This document shows, piece after piece, positions 1-6,661 of a stretch of DNA of 9,908 nt. Position numbers and translations under genes: made by a program. Source of the DNA: Mariprofundus sp. (GTDB lineage: Bacteria; Pseudomonadota; Zetaproteobacteria; Mariprofundales; Mariprofundaceae); contig JAUZQI010000130.1 of assembly GCA_030951095.1 (NCBI GenBank), positions 1 through 9,908 of the forward strand, given 5' to 3'. The notes beneath the pieces were generated by a model. That model ran no database searches. It was not told where the DNA came from and saw only the letters and a list, made by a program, of their open reading frames with translations. Position 1 is the stretch's first letter. Every line of letters starts with the position of its first letter.

Positions 1-599
1 TGCTCCGACGTAATCAATTCAGCCAAATCATCCGGCGAACGTCGTGAGATTTGCGCTGTCCATTTCTCCAGCGAAATACTGCTGCCTGCCACCAGAGCCT
101 TGAGTAAACCGATATGGCCGACCTGCAATACCGGCTGCTTAAAACCAGCTGCCAACATGGTTCGTGCAGCCAGATGCATCACTTCGATATCGCCGTCACG
201 ACCTGCTACACCGAGGCATTCGACGCCGGTCTGCCACTGCTGTCGGGAACCACCGCGCACGTTCGGGCGCGCCAGCATCACGGTGCCGGAATAGCACAGT
301 TTCAGCACATCTTCGTGCTGCAAACGAGTAGCAGCGATGCGGGCAATTTGCGGGGTCATATCCGAACGAATCGCCAGCGTACCGGCACCGGCAGGATCGG
401 AAAACACCACCGTTTGATCTGCCAGAAAACGGCCTGCGCCGGACTGCATCGAATCCGGGCGCTCCAGAATCGGCGGGATCACTTCCTCGTAACCAGCTGT
501 TTCGAACAGTGACAGCGCTTTGCTCTGCAAACCACGCAATGCTTTGGCCTGCGCGCCAAATGCATCATTCAGCCCGATAATCGGTTTATGCGTTGGCAT
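1..599 (-). CDS. hisZ: ATP phosphoribosyltransferase regulatory subunit HisZ, N-terminal part (3' end outside window)
   Basis: HisZ is a catalytically inactive paralogue of histidyl-tRNA synthetase that forms a hetero-oligomer with short-form HisG and confers activity and histidine feedback on the first step of histidine synthesis (ATP + PRPP). The 199 visible residues, about half the usual length, start MPTHKPIIGLNDAFG and show the class II synthetase-like fold pattern: IPPILERPDSMQSGAG (about 41-56), FSDPAGAGTLAIRSDMTPQIAR (about 66-87, the motif seen in HisZ/HisRS as a D-G-L-R-D-T/P-Q-AR signature), and RGGSRQQWQTGVECLG (about 115-130). The start ATG shares its A with the TAA stop of serA (TAATG), and GGGAG lies seven bases upstream (607-611), so the two genes are translationally coupled. 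I prefer HisZ over HisS because the HisRS histidine-binding signatures are not apparent in the visible half, and because serA and hisZ are plausible neighbours. The C-terminal half cannot be inspected. Confidence 0.88.
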   Translation of the reverse strand, partial: MPTHKPIIGLNDAFGAQAKALRGLQSKALSLFETAGYEEVIPPILERPDSMQSGAGRFLADQTVVFSDPAGAGTLAIRSDMTPQIARIAATRLQHEDVLKLCYSGTVMLARPNVRGGSRQQWQTGVECLGVAGRDGDIEVMHLAARTMLAAGFKQPVLQVGHIGLLKALVAGSSISLEKWTAQISRRSPDDLAELITSE

Positions 600-2188
600 T
601 ACATCGCTCCCAGTTTGGCATAACGCACCACCAGCATATCAGGCAGGGCGGCCAGTTGATCCAGCACCTCCTGCGACGGTGACGTATCAACCTGAATAAT
701 GGCCACTGCAGTTTTAGCATCTTCGCGGCGACCCAACCTGAAATCACCGATATTGATATTCGCTGCGGACAGTACGCCGCCCATGGCTGCAATCATGCCC
801 GGTTTATCCTCATTCTGAATGACGATTAGATTACCCTCGGGCGCCATTTCAACATCACAGGTGTCAAAGCTGACAAAACGCGGACGGGATTCATCAAACA
901 GGGTGCCGGAAACGCAACGATTACCTTCATCCCCCTCCACTTCCAATTTAATCAAGGTGGAAAAGCGATCCTGAGCTTCACAAGCAAATTCAGCCACTTC
1001 GATGCCGCGATCCTTGGCCAGCATACCGGCATTAACCGCATTCACATCTTCCATGCTCTGCGACAACAAGCCCTGCAACATCGTATTGATTAACGGCTTG
1101 CGATTAATATGAGAGGCATGGCCCTCAAAACTCACTTTAACGCGCGAATAACCCGGCTTCATGGTCTGACCGATAAAGCGACCCATGCGCTCGGTCAGCA
1201 GCAGATAAGGCGCCAGCAGGCGTTGTTCTTCTTCAGACAATGACGGCACATTAACCGCATTTTTCACAATACCGGACAGTAGATAATCGGACATTTGCTC
1301 GGCAACCTGCACGGCCACATTTTCCTGCGCCTCGTCGGTGGAAGCACCGATATGTGGCGTAAAACTGATGTTATCCAGTTCAAACAATTGATTATCACGC
1401 GCCGGTTCATTGGCATATACATCCAGCGCCGCCGCACGCAGGTGACCGGACTTGCAGGCATCATACAGCGCATCTTCATCCACAATACCACCACGGGCGC
1501 AATTGACGATGATTGAGCCTTTTTTCATGCGAGCAATGATATCAGCGTTAATCAGATTACGGGTGGCATCCAGCAAGGGCACATGGATGGTCAGTACATC
1601 AACCGTTTCAGCCAGTTCCTCAACCGTTTCTATTTTGGCCACACCCATCGCCGCAGCACGTTCATCAGAAATAAACGGGTCATAGACAAACACAGACATG
1701 TGCAGACCTTTAAGTCGATCACAAACAATCGCGCCGATATTACCAGCGCCGATGACGCCGGCTTTCTTGCCGGTCAGCTCCATGCCCATAAAACGGGCTT
1801 TTTCCCATTTACCCGCCCGGGTTGATGCCGATGCCTGCGGAATCATGCGTGCCGCAGCAACGATATGAGAAACAGCCAGTTCTGCCGTGGTGATTGTATT
1901 TCCAAATGGTGTATTCATCACCACAATGCCGCGACGCGAACAGCCTTCGATATCGATATTATCAACACCGATACCGGCCCGGCCAATCACCTTGACGCGT
2001 TTTGCCGCATCAAGCAGTCCGCCTTTCAGCGTCGTTGATGAACGTACGGCAATCGCATCATAATCGCCGGCGATGGCCAGCTTCTCTTCGTCCGACAACC
2101 CAGGTTTATAATCGACATCCACGCCACGCGTCTTGAATACTTCAATCGCACGGGAGGACATTTTATCTGCAATCCAGACTTTAGGCAT
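599..2188 (-). CDS. serA: D-3-phosphoglycerate dehydrogenase (long form with ASB and ACT domains)
   Basis: This NAD-dependent cytosolic enzyme oxidises 3-phosphoglycerate to 3-phosphohydroxypyruvate, the committed step of serine synthesis. The 529-residue length matches the long (type I) form. The N-terminal substrate-binding lobe has GRAGIGVDNID (69-79). The Rossmann domain carries GAGNIG (147-152), with acidic D170 ending the second strand (VYDPF). The catalytic set of 2-hydroxyacid dehydrogenases is complete: R232 in NCARGGIVDE, E261 in YANEPA and H279 in PHIGAST. Residues about 320-450 form the intervening ASB domain. The ACT domain (about 453-526, NLIVIQNEDKPGMIAAMGGV) usually mediates serine feedback or oligomerisation. 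The ATG start is supported by AGAGGA (2195-2200) six bases upstream and by the conserved N-terminus MPKVWIADKMS. It is first in an operon with hisZ, with which it overlaps by one base. Its upstream region has been colonised by a palindromic repeat and a structured RNA element. No riboswitch or T-box architecture was seen on its strand. Confidence 0.97.
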   Translation of the reverse strand: MPKVWIADKMSSRAIEVFKTRGVDVDYKPGLSDEEKLAIAGDYDAIAVRSSTTLKGGLLDAAKRVKVIGRAGIGVDNIDIEGCSRRGIVVMNTPFGNTITTAELAVSHIVAAARMIPQASASTRAGKWEKARFMGMELTGKKAGVIGAGNIGAIVCDRLKGLHMSVFVYDPFISDERAAAMGVAKIETVEELAETVDVLTIHVPLLDATRNLINADIIARMKKGSIIVNCARGGIVDEDALYDACKSGHLRAAALDVYANEPARDNQLFELDNISFTPHIGASTDEAQENVAVQVAEQMSDYLLSGIVKNAVNVPSLSEEEQRLLAPYLLLTERMGRFIGQTMKPGYSRVKVSFEGHASHINRKPLINTMLQGLLSQSMEDVNAVNAGMLAKDRGIEVAEFACEAQDRFSTLIKLEVEGDEGNRCVSGTLFDESRPRFVSFDTCDVEMAPEGNLIVIQNEDKPGMIAAMGGVLSAANINIGDFRLGRREDAKTAVAIIQVDTSPSQEVLDQLAALPDMLVVRYAKLGAM

Positions 2189-2194
2189 GTTTTT

Positions 2195-2200
2195 TCCTCT
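2195..2200 (-). promoter_or_regulatory. Shine-Dalgarno of serA
   Basis: AGAGGA reads on the minus strand six bases before the serA ATG. It fixes the start at 2188 and leaves only a short leader between the gene and the palindromic repeat at 2216-2299. Confidence 0.7.
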
Positions 2201-2215
2201 TTTTTTACCGCTATT

Positions 2216-2299
2216 TACCGCAGCGTACGCGGAGGACTCAGAGGAAAGGAAAAACCCATAAAAGATTTTACTCTGCGAAACTCTGCGCCTTCTGTGGCA
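2216..2299. repeat. Imperfect palindromic repeat (MITE-like) directly upstream of serA
   Basis: The left arm (about 2216-2252, beginning TACCGCAG and containing ACGCGGAGGACTCAGAGG) aligns with the reverse complement of the right arm (about 2262-2299, containing CTCTGCGAAACTCTGCG and ending CTGTGGCA) with several mismatches, around an A-rich centre near 2253-2261. The internal CTCTGCG unit occurs twice in the right arm (2271-2277 and 2281-2287). Arms built from repeated CGCAGAG/CTCTGCG-type words and ending in a CTGTGGC-like tip resemble a class of dispersed palindromic repeats found in many bacterial genomes. That resemblance is from memory and was not searched. The element lies 28 bases from the serA start codon, so serA must be transcribed through it or from within it, and its folded RNA could affect serA translation. 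No transposase gene is associated. Confidence 0.5.
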
Positions 2300-2339
2300 A
2301 ATACCTGTCTCTTTATCAAACCCTGGGGAAACGGTTGTC

Positions 2340-2755
2340 CAGAACTGCTTGAGCTGCGGCTACGCCTGCACCCATCTGAACCGGATACCCGAAGCGATGA
2401 CCACCCCGGAAAAGATTTGTGGCACGCCAGTGCTATGTAGTACTATTGCTTTCGACCTGGAAAGCGACCACGTCACAAACCGGAGTGCGCTGGCACTCTA
2501 TAGCGGGCAGCCAGAGGGTCAGCTTACGCGTCGGTATGTAAATATCTCCCGGCAAAGCCGAGGACTTTAAGCTTGTGAGCCCTCGAAGCGAGCGTTTACG
2601 GAACCGTTGGCTCTGGGCCCCTTAAAGGGGCTATACCAGTTGCGATTGATCGATTCGACGGTCTTCAGCTTCCTGGTGGCGTATATATTCCCGAAATTGT
2701 CAAACTACGGGGGCCTCCCGAGCAGCGTTGGGGGGGGGGGCTCTTTTTGTTTAGT
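2340..2755 (+). ncRNA. HEARO / omega-RNA-like structured RNA without an IscB/IsrB gene
   Basis: This gene-free block has the look of a structured RNA. Perfect short stems are GAGTGC/GCACTC (2483-2498, loop GCTG), CGGC/GCCG (2550-2560, loop AAA, extended outward by TCC/GGA), CTCG/CGAG (2582-2592) nested inside GAGCC/GGCTC (2577-2613), and GCCCC/GGGGC (2617-2631). The block ends in a GC stem with a T-tract on the plus strand, which sets the orientation. The order of words (a TGTAAATATCTCCCGG segment, then GCCGAGGACTTTAAGC, then a CTACGGGGGCCTCCC tail) matches my recollection of HEARO RNAs (Rfam RF02033), the guide-carrying RNAs of IscB/IsrB transposon nucleases. In such loci the nuclease gene follows the tail. 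Here only a terminator, short repeats and a convergent unrelated gene follow, so this would be a stand-alone copy, a known arrangement for HEARO. Both ends are approximate; the 5' end, where a guide would lie, may be nearer 2300. Family assignment is by memory. Confidence 0.6.
2713..2750 (+). terminator. Rho-independent terminator at the 3' end of the structured RNA
   Basis: GCCTCCC (2713-2719) can pair with G-rich sequence ending at C2740 (about seven pairs with one G-T), followed at once by TCTTTTTGTT. The 3' arm lies inside a run of ten G (2730-2739), so pairing register is flexible. The hairpin may also be the distal structure of the RNA element itself. The T-tract is on the plus strand only, so it does not serve the convergent gene at 2839-3621. 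Confidence 0.55.
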
Positions 2756-2761
2756 TTTAAT

Positions 2762-2829
2762 GCACCCTGAATCGCACCCTGAATCATAAAACGTCACTTG
2801 ATTCGCTTGGATTGTAATACGCTTGGATT
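2762..2829. repeat. Two short direct-repeat pairs between the RNA element and the next gene
   Basis: GCACCCTGAATC occurs twice in perfect tandem (2762-2773 and 2774-2785). Nineteen bases later CGCTTGGATT occurs twice (2804-2813 and 2820-2829), separated by six bases. They fill the space between the RNA terminator and the stop codon at 2839. They could be replication-slippage scars, remnants of an element end, or binding sites. No function is assigned. With only two copies of each, they are not a CRISPR array. Confidence 0.6.
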
Positions 2830-2838
2830 ATCTTCCGC

Positions 2839-3621
2839 CTACATTTCCTTGTAAAATTGGTAGTTTTTCTTCTTGATAGTTTCTTCATCAGGCATAGGGA
2901 AAAACAGACTTTTTTTGTCACAGGAAAGCCAAAACCCGTGTCTGATTTTGATATAGGGGATTTTCTCCATCTCACTATTTAAACTAATGCCCTTGATTCC
3001 TTTGTCGGAGCTTTCAAGTTCCAGAATGGCGTCCCTGAGTTTTGCAGGATGGACAAAGGGAAAAGGAGGAGACATGAAAGGTCTTTCTTCAAATTCTTTA
3101 AGAAACTGTTTGATTGGCAGTTCAACTTGTGTAAAAAATAACTTGGGAACCCACTTGCTATGACTGGGTCTGGTCATGTATTGAGCATATTCCCCGGCAT
3201 TGAGTTTGGTCATGGACAACACAGTTGTGGGACAAATCTGGGCATAGGTTCTTATCAAACCGGACTGATGGGGTTTATCATGTTTCCCCTGTGTAAGTTC
3301 CAGTGTTAGTCCATTGCTGGTTACCAGATAAAGGCTCTTCACAGTATCCAGATCAATATGCTCAAGAACCCGGTATGAGCTTATGAATTTTGTTGCTTTT
3401 GGTCGCCCGTCTTCATGAGGAACCAGGCCTGTGAACCCTTCTTCAATTTTAAAAAAGTCATGCCGAAAATCAGCATCAACCTCAGTGAAAATTATCTTCC
3501 CTTCATAATGACGTGCTGTTCCTATCAAAAAATGTTTGCCGAATTGTTCAGGGGTCAGCTGTGAAGCAACGAGCGAATTGTTGGGATAGAGAATCTGATA
3601 CAGTCTTTTTTGGTACTCCAT
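2839..3621 (-). CDS. Protein of unknown function, 260 aa
   Basis: I do not recognise this protein. It is a soluble-looking 260-residue chain with no signal peptide, no clear membrane segment and no ATP- or nucleotide-binding loop that I can see. It is rich in aromatic and basic residues. Segments that look conserved in character are YPNNSLVASQLTPEQFGKHF (about 12-31), HEDGRPKATKFISSYRVLEHIDLDTVKSLYL (about 69-99), ERPFMSPPFPFVHPAKLRDAI (about 179-199) and IRHGFWLSCDKKSLFFPMPDEE (about 226-247). The ATG is well supported by GAGAGGAA (3626-3633) with about four to six bases spacing. G+C is lower than in the flanking housekeeping genes (sampled 60-base rows hold 24-27 G/C, against about 31 in ppdK), which suggests transfer or accessory status. 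It stands alone between ppdK and the structured RNA, with a perfect inverted repeat about 70 bases upstream. The Shine-Dalgarno and intact frame argue it is real and expressed. Confidence 0.8.
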   Translation of the reverse strand: MEYQKRLYQILYPNNSLVASQLTPEQFGKHFLIGTARHYEGKIIFTEVDADFRHDFFKIEEGFTGLVPHEDGRPKATKFISSYRVLEHIDLDTVKSLYLVTSNGLTLELTQGKHDKPHQSGLIRTYAQICPTTVLSMTKLNAGEYAQYMTRPSHSKWVPKLFFTQVELPIKQFLKEFEERPFMSPPFPFVHPAKLRDAILELESSDKGIKGISLNSEMEKIPYIKIRHGFWLSCDKKSLFFPMPDEETIKKKNYQFYKEM

Positions 3622-3682
3622 GGTATTCCTCTCAAAAAACTAGACGTTCCTGGCAATTATTTTTCTATAAGCAGGGCGAAAT

Positions 3683-3713
3683 ATGATATCCTTGCACAAT
3701 GACCTTGTGCAAG
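3683..3713 (-). promoter_or_regulatory. Perfect 9-bp inverted repeat with possible promoter upstream of the 260-aa gene
   Basis: CTTGCACAA (3691-3699) and TTGTGCAAG (3705-3713) form a perfect inverted repeat around a five-base centre. It lies 28 bases past the ppdK stop and about 70 bases before the start of the 260-aa gene. On the minus strand TTGCAC (3712-3707) is followed after 18 bases by TATCAT (3688-3683), a passable sigma-70 pair that would place the palindrome over the spacer, as an operator would be. No T-tract follows the stem on either strand, so a classical intrinsic terminator for ppdK is less likely, although a Rho-dependent role cannot be excluded. The inverted repeat is certain; the promoter reading is weak. 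Confidence 0.4.
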
Positions 3714-3740
3714 TAAGTCGCATATCCTGTCTGGAATATA

Positions 3741-6503
3741 TCAACCGGATTCCAGCAATACTGCATGGGCGGCTGCAAGGCGTGCGATTGGCACCCTTGG
3801 CCCTGAACATGAAACATAGGTCAGACCAATATTATGGCAAAAGCGGATGGAGCCGGGATGACCGCCGTGTTCGCCGCAGATGCCGACTTTCATATCCGGC
3901 TTCACCGCACGACCCCAGCCAATAGCCAACTCCATCAGCTTACCTACGCCCTGGGCATCAAGAACCTCAAACGGGTTATCCTGGAGAATGCCGACTTCAT
4001 TATACATCGGCAGAAATTTGTTCTCTGCATCTTCGCGGGAGAAAGAGAAAGAGGCCTGCGTCAGGTCATTGGTACCAAAACTGAAAAAATCAACTTCATT
4101 GGCCAACGTGCCAGCACGCATGCAGGCTCGAACCACTTCGATCATGGTGCCGAATTTGAATACAGGAGCGATTCCGCAATCGGCAGCAACCAGTTGGCTG
4201 ATCGATTCCACATGCAAACGTACGGATTTGAGCTCTTCCGAGGTACAGACCTGCGGAATCATAATTTCCGGATGCACTTCTGTGCCTGCTTTTTGGCATT
4301 CGCAGGTTGCTTCAAGCACAGCCCTGATTTGCATGGCATAGATTTCCGGAAATGTAATCCCCAGCCTTACACCGCGATGGCCGAGCATCGGATTGACTTC
4401 AAACAGGGTGCGAACCTTTTTAAGAATAGCCTCCTTCTTCTCAATGGCTTCATCAACCAGTGCCGAATCTACCACCTGTAGAATGGACGGTATTTTTCCA
4501 TTTTGCATCGACAACAGACTTAGCGTTGCAGAAAGAACTTCTGAACCACGCATGGTATCTTTCAAATGTTTCAGTTGCACCAGATCGTCAAGCAACTGGT
4601 TTTCTGAAGGTAGAAATTCGTGGATAGGAGGATCAAGCAGTCGCACTGTCACAGGCCTTGGCGACATGGTCGTGAACAATTCAATGAAATCCTGTCGCTG
4701 AATGGGCAGCAGTTTATCGAGTGCGGCTTGCCGCTGTTCAAGCGAATCGGAAACAATCATTTCGAGTACGATAGGCAGACGATCAGGGGCGTTGAACATG
4801 CGCTCTGTTCGGCATAGTCCGATTCCCATGGCACCATATTTAAGCGCACGTTCTGCATCCTCAGGGATGTCGGCATTGGCCATGACCTTTAAGCGAGCGC
4901 GTTCATCAGCCCACGACAGCAAGGTTTTCAGCTCGTCGGAAAATTCCGCTTCTTCAGTTGCGACATCACCCAGATAGACATTGCCCGAGGTGCCATCGAT
5001 GGTAATGATATCGCCCTCTTTAATGATTACATCACCGATATGTGCGCGCCGGGCTATCACATCGACTTCAATGCCGTCAGCTCCAGCCACACATGGTTTG
5101 CCCATACCGCGCGCTACGACAGCTGCATGGCTGGTTTTTCCACCACGGCTGGTCAAGATAGCTTCGGATACAAAAAAGCCGTGGATATCTTCCGGTTTTG
5201 TCTCTTCACGCAGCAGAATCAGAGGATTTCCACTGGCACTTTTTTGCGCCACTGCCCGATCTGCATCAAACACAACATGGCCACATGCGGCACCCGGACT
5301 GGCAGGCAGCCCGGACGCCAAAGGCGTGACATCGGCATTGGGATCAAGGCGGGGGAAAAGCATCTGCTCCAGTGATTCGGGAGCAATGCGTAGCAATGCC
5401 TGCTCTTTATTGATCAGCTCTTCTTCAACCAGTTCAACCGATGTGCGAACCATGGCTTGTGTATTCATTTTTCCATTGCGAGTCTGTAAACAATAAAGAA
5501 TGCCTTTCTCGATAGTAAACTCAAAATCCTGAACTTCGGCATAGTGGCTTTCGAGCTTGCTACGCAAGGCTTCCAGTTGACGATACATATCCGGCATCTC
5601 ATTAGCCATCTGGGCAATCGGTTTTGGTGTGCGAATGCCAGCCACCACATCTTCGCCCTGTGCATTAACCAGATATTCACCATAAAATTCGTTTTCGCCG
5701 GTTCCCGGGTTACGGGTGAAGGCCACGCCTGTGGCCGAATCATTGCCGCGATTTCCGAACACCATAGTGCAGACATTCACCGCCGTACCATTAGCCGTCT
5801 CCGGCGTGATATTAAATTCCCGACGATAATCAACAGCACGTTTTCCTGACCACGAACCAAATACTGCTTTAATCGCAACTTCTAACTGCACATATGGATC
5901 TTCAGGAAAAGGTCGGCCTGTTTGCCCATGCACAATTTCAAGAAAAACGGTGGATATCTCTTTCAGATTATCTGCTGACAGACCCACATCTTCCTTGACA
6001 CCTTCGCGTTTTTTGATGGCTTCAAACGGTTCATCAAACAACTCATCAGCAATGTCCAAAGCAACCTTACCGAACAGTTGGATAAAGCGTCGGTATGCAT
6101 CAGAGGCAAAGCGTTCATCGCCGGTCTGCTCAATTTCACCTTGTAACGTATCCTGATTCATACCCAGATTCAGAATGGTATCCATCATGCCGGGCATCGA
6201 CATGGCCGCGCCAGAACGCACCGATACCAGCAATGGATTATGGGCATCACCAAAGATTTTACCTGTTGCCTTCTCGATCGCCACCATTTGCTCTCTCACT
6301 TCCTGCATGACTCCGTCCGGTGGCGTGCTGCCATGATCCAGATATGCGAGGCACGCCTGAGTAGAAATAGTGAAGCCTGGCGGCACATTCAGACCGATCT
6401 GCGTCATTTCACACAGATTTGCTCCTTTACCGCCCAACAGCTGTTTGTTTTTGCCATCCCCTTCATTGAAAGAGAATACGTATTTGATCATTTGATCGTT
6501 CAT
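3741..6503 (-). CDS. ppdK: Pyruvate, phosphate dikinase (920 aa)
   Basis: The enzyme interconverts pyruvate + ATP + phosphate and PEP + AMP + pyrophosphate in the cytosol, serving gluconeogenesis or PPi-linked glycolysis. Full-length domain order is visible. The N-terminal ATP-grasp domain (about 15-345) carries LLGGKGANLCEM (22-33), SVRSGAAMSMPGMMDTILNLG (94-114) and FGNRGNDSATGVAFTRNPGTGE (249-270). The swivelling phosphohistidine domain has TSRGGKTSHAAVVARGMGKPCVAG (451-474) with phosphorylated H459. The C-terminal TIM barrel (about 520-915) has GLCRTERMF (562-570), the Mg/PEP-site segment FGTNDLTQ (809-816) and the catalytic cysteine C876 in GICGEHGG. Length fits the 870-920-residue bacterial family, and the TSH/CGEHGG pair distinguishes it from PEP synthase and EI. 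The start at 6503 has a modest GGGGA nine to ten bases upstream; M5 (MIKYVFSF), aligned with the family N-terminus, is an alternative without a Shine-Dalgarno. It lies 158 bases after the CofC-like gene, possibly in its operon. Confidence 0.97.
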   Translation of the reverse strand: MNDQMIKYVFSFNEGDGKNKQLLGGKGANLCEMTQIGLNVPPGFTISTQACLAYLDHGSTPPDGVMQEVREQMVAIEKATGKIFGDAHNPLLVSVRSGAAMSMPGMMDTILNLGMNQDTLQGEIEQTGDERFASDAYRRFIQLFGKVALDIADELFDEPFEAIKKREGVKEDVGLSADNLKEISTVFLEIVHGQTGRPFPEDPYVQLEVAIKAVFGSWSGKRAVDYRREFNITPETANGTAVNVCTMVFGNRGNDSATGVAFTRNPGTGENEFYGEYLVNAQGEDVVAGIRTPKPIAQMANEMPDMYRQLEALRSKLESHYAEVQDFEFTIEKGILYCLQTRNGKMNTQAMVRTSVELVEEELINKEQALLRIAPESLEQMLFPRLDPNADVTPLASGLPASPGAACGHVVFDADRAVAQKSASGNPLILLREETKPEDIHGFFVSEAILTSRGGKTSHAAVVARGMGKPCVAGADGIEVDVIARRAHIGDVIIKEGDIITIDGTSGNVYLGDVATEEAEFSDELKTLLSWADERARLKVMANADIPEDAERALKYGAMGIGLCRTERMFNAPDRLPIVLEMIVSDSLEQRQAALDKLLPIQRQDFIELFTTMSPRPVTVRLLDPPIHEFLPSENQLLDDLVQLKHLKDTMRGSEVLSATLSLLSMQNGKIPSILQVVDSALVDEAIEKKEAILKKVRTLFEVNPMLGHRGVRLGITFPEIYAMQIRAVLEATCECQKAGTEVHPEIMIPQVCTSEELKSVRLHVESISQLVAADCGIAPVFKFGTMIEVVRACMRAGTLANEVDFFSFGTNDLTQASFSFSREDAENKFLPMYNEVGILQDNPFEVLDAQGVGKLMELAIGWGRAVKPDMKVGICGEHGGHPGSIRFCHNIGLTYVSCSGPRVPIARLAAAHAVLLESG

Positions 6504-6528
6504 ATTGTTGTGTCCCCGTGATGTTTTA

Positions 6529-6564
6529 AAACCGGGAATGCCTATATTAAAACCTGCCCGGTTT
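6529..6564. promoter_or_regulatory. 8-bp inverted repeat upstream of ppdK
   Basis: AAACCGGG (6529-6536) and CCCGGTTT (6557-6564) are perfect inverted copies separated by 20 bases, ending 25 bases before the ppdK start. On the minus strand the stem would be followed by TAAAACATC, a poor T-tract, so it could be a weak attenuator or terminator, or a two-site operator controlling ppdK. The symmetry is visible; the function is a guess. Confidence 0.35.
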
Positions 6565-6592
6565 GTGTATTGAGGGAGTCGCAGGCTTCGCC

Positions 6593-6610
6593 GAATACAC
6601 TGAATACACT
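6593..6610. repeat. Tandem 9-bp direct repeat in the ppdK upstream region
   Basis: GAATACACT occurs twice without a gap (6593-6601 and 6602-6610), between the two inverted repeats in the gap before ppdK. Tandem 9-mers close to one helical turn apart could be sites for a transcription factor bound on one DNA face. A chance duplication is equally possible. Confidence 0.4.
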
Positions 6611-6622
6611 TGAATTTTAAAC

Positions 6623-6645
6623 CTCTTTTCGGATAATGAAAAGAG
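6623..6645 (-). terminator. Hairpin after the CofC-like gene, possible weak terminator
   Basis: CTCTTTTC (6623-6630) and GAAAAGAG (6638-6645) form a perfect 8-bp stem with a seven-base loop, 17 bases beyond the stop of the CofC-like gene. On the minus strand it is followed by GTTTAAAATT, which is only a short T-run, and the stem is AT-rich. It may partly end the cassette transcript before ppdK, or act as an RNA-processing or stabilising stem. Confidence 0.4.
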
Positions 6646-6661
6646 ATGATTATGGAAGAAT

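Noticed and set aside
2189..2340. T-box or serine-responsive riboswitch for serA
   Set aside because: The minus-strand leader shows only the imperfect palindrome; no T-box sequence, antiterminator or terminator pairing was found.
2349..2570. 73-residue plus-strand frame within the structured RNA block
   Set aside because: No Shine-Dalgarno and no coding character; it overlaps the hairpins at 2483-2498 and 2550-2560, which explain the sequence better.
2340..2755. Group II intron, tmRNA or rRNA fragment
   Set aside because: No domain V hairpin, no tmRNA-type acceptor ends or tag frame, and no rRNA-like conserved stretches were recognised; HEARO fits better.
2762..2829. CRISPR array
   Set aside because: Each repeat has only two copies of 10-12 bases, one pair with no spacer; there are no cas genes.
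3834..4481. 215-residue plus-strand frame inside ppdK, and several other plus-strand frames across 3834-6521
   Set aside because: They are antisense to a complete, motif-bearing ppdK and show no family signatures; they arise from its codon bias.
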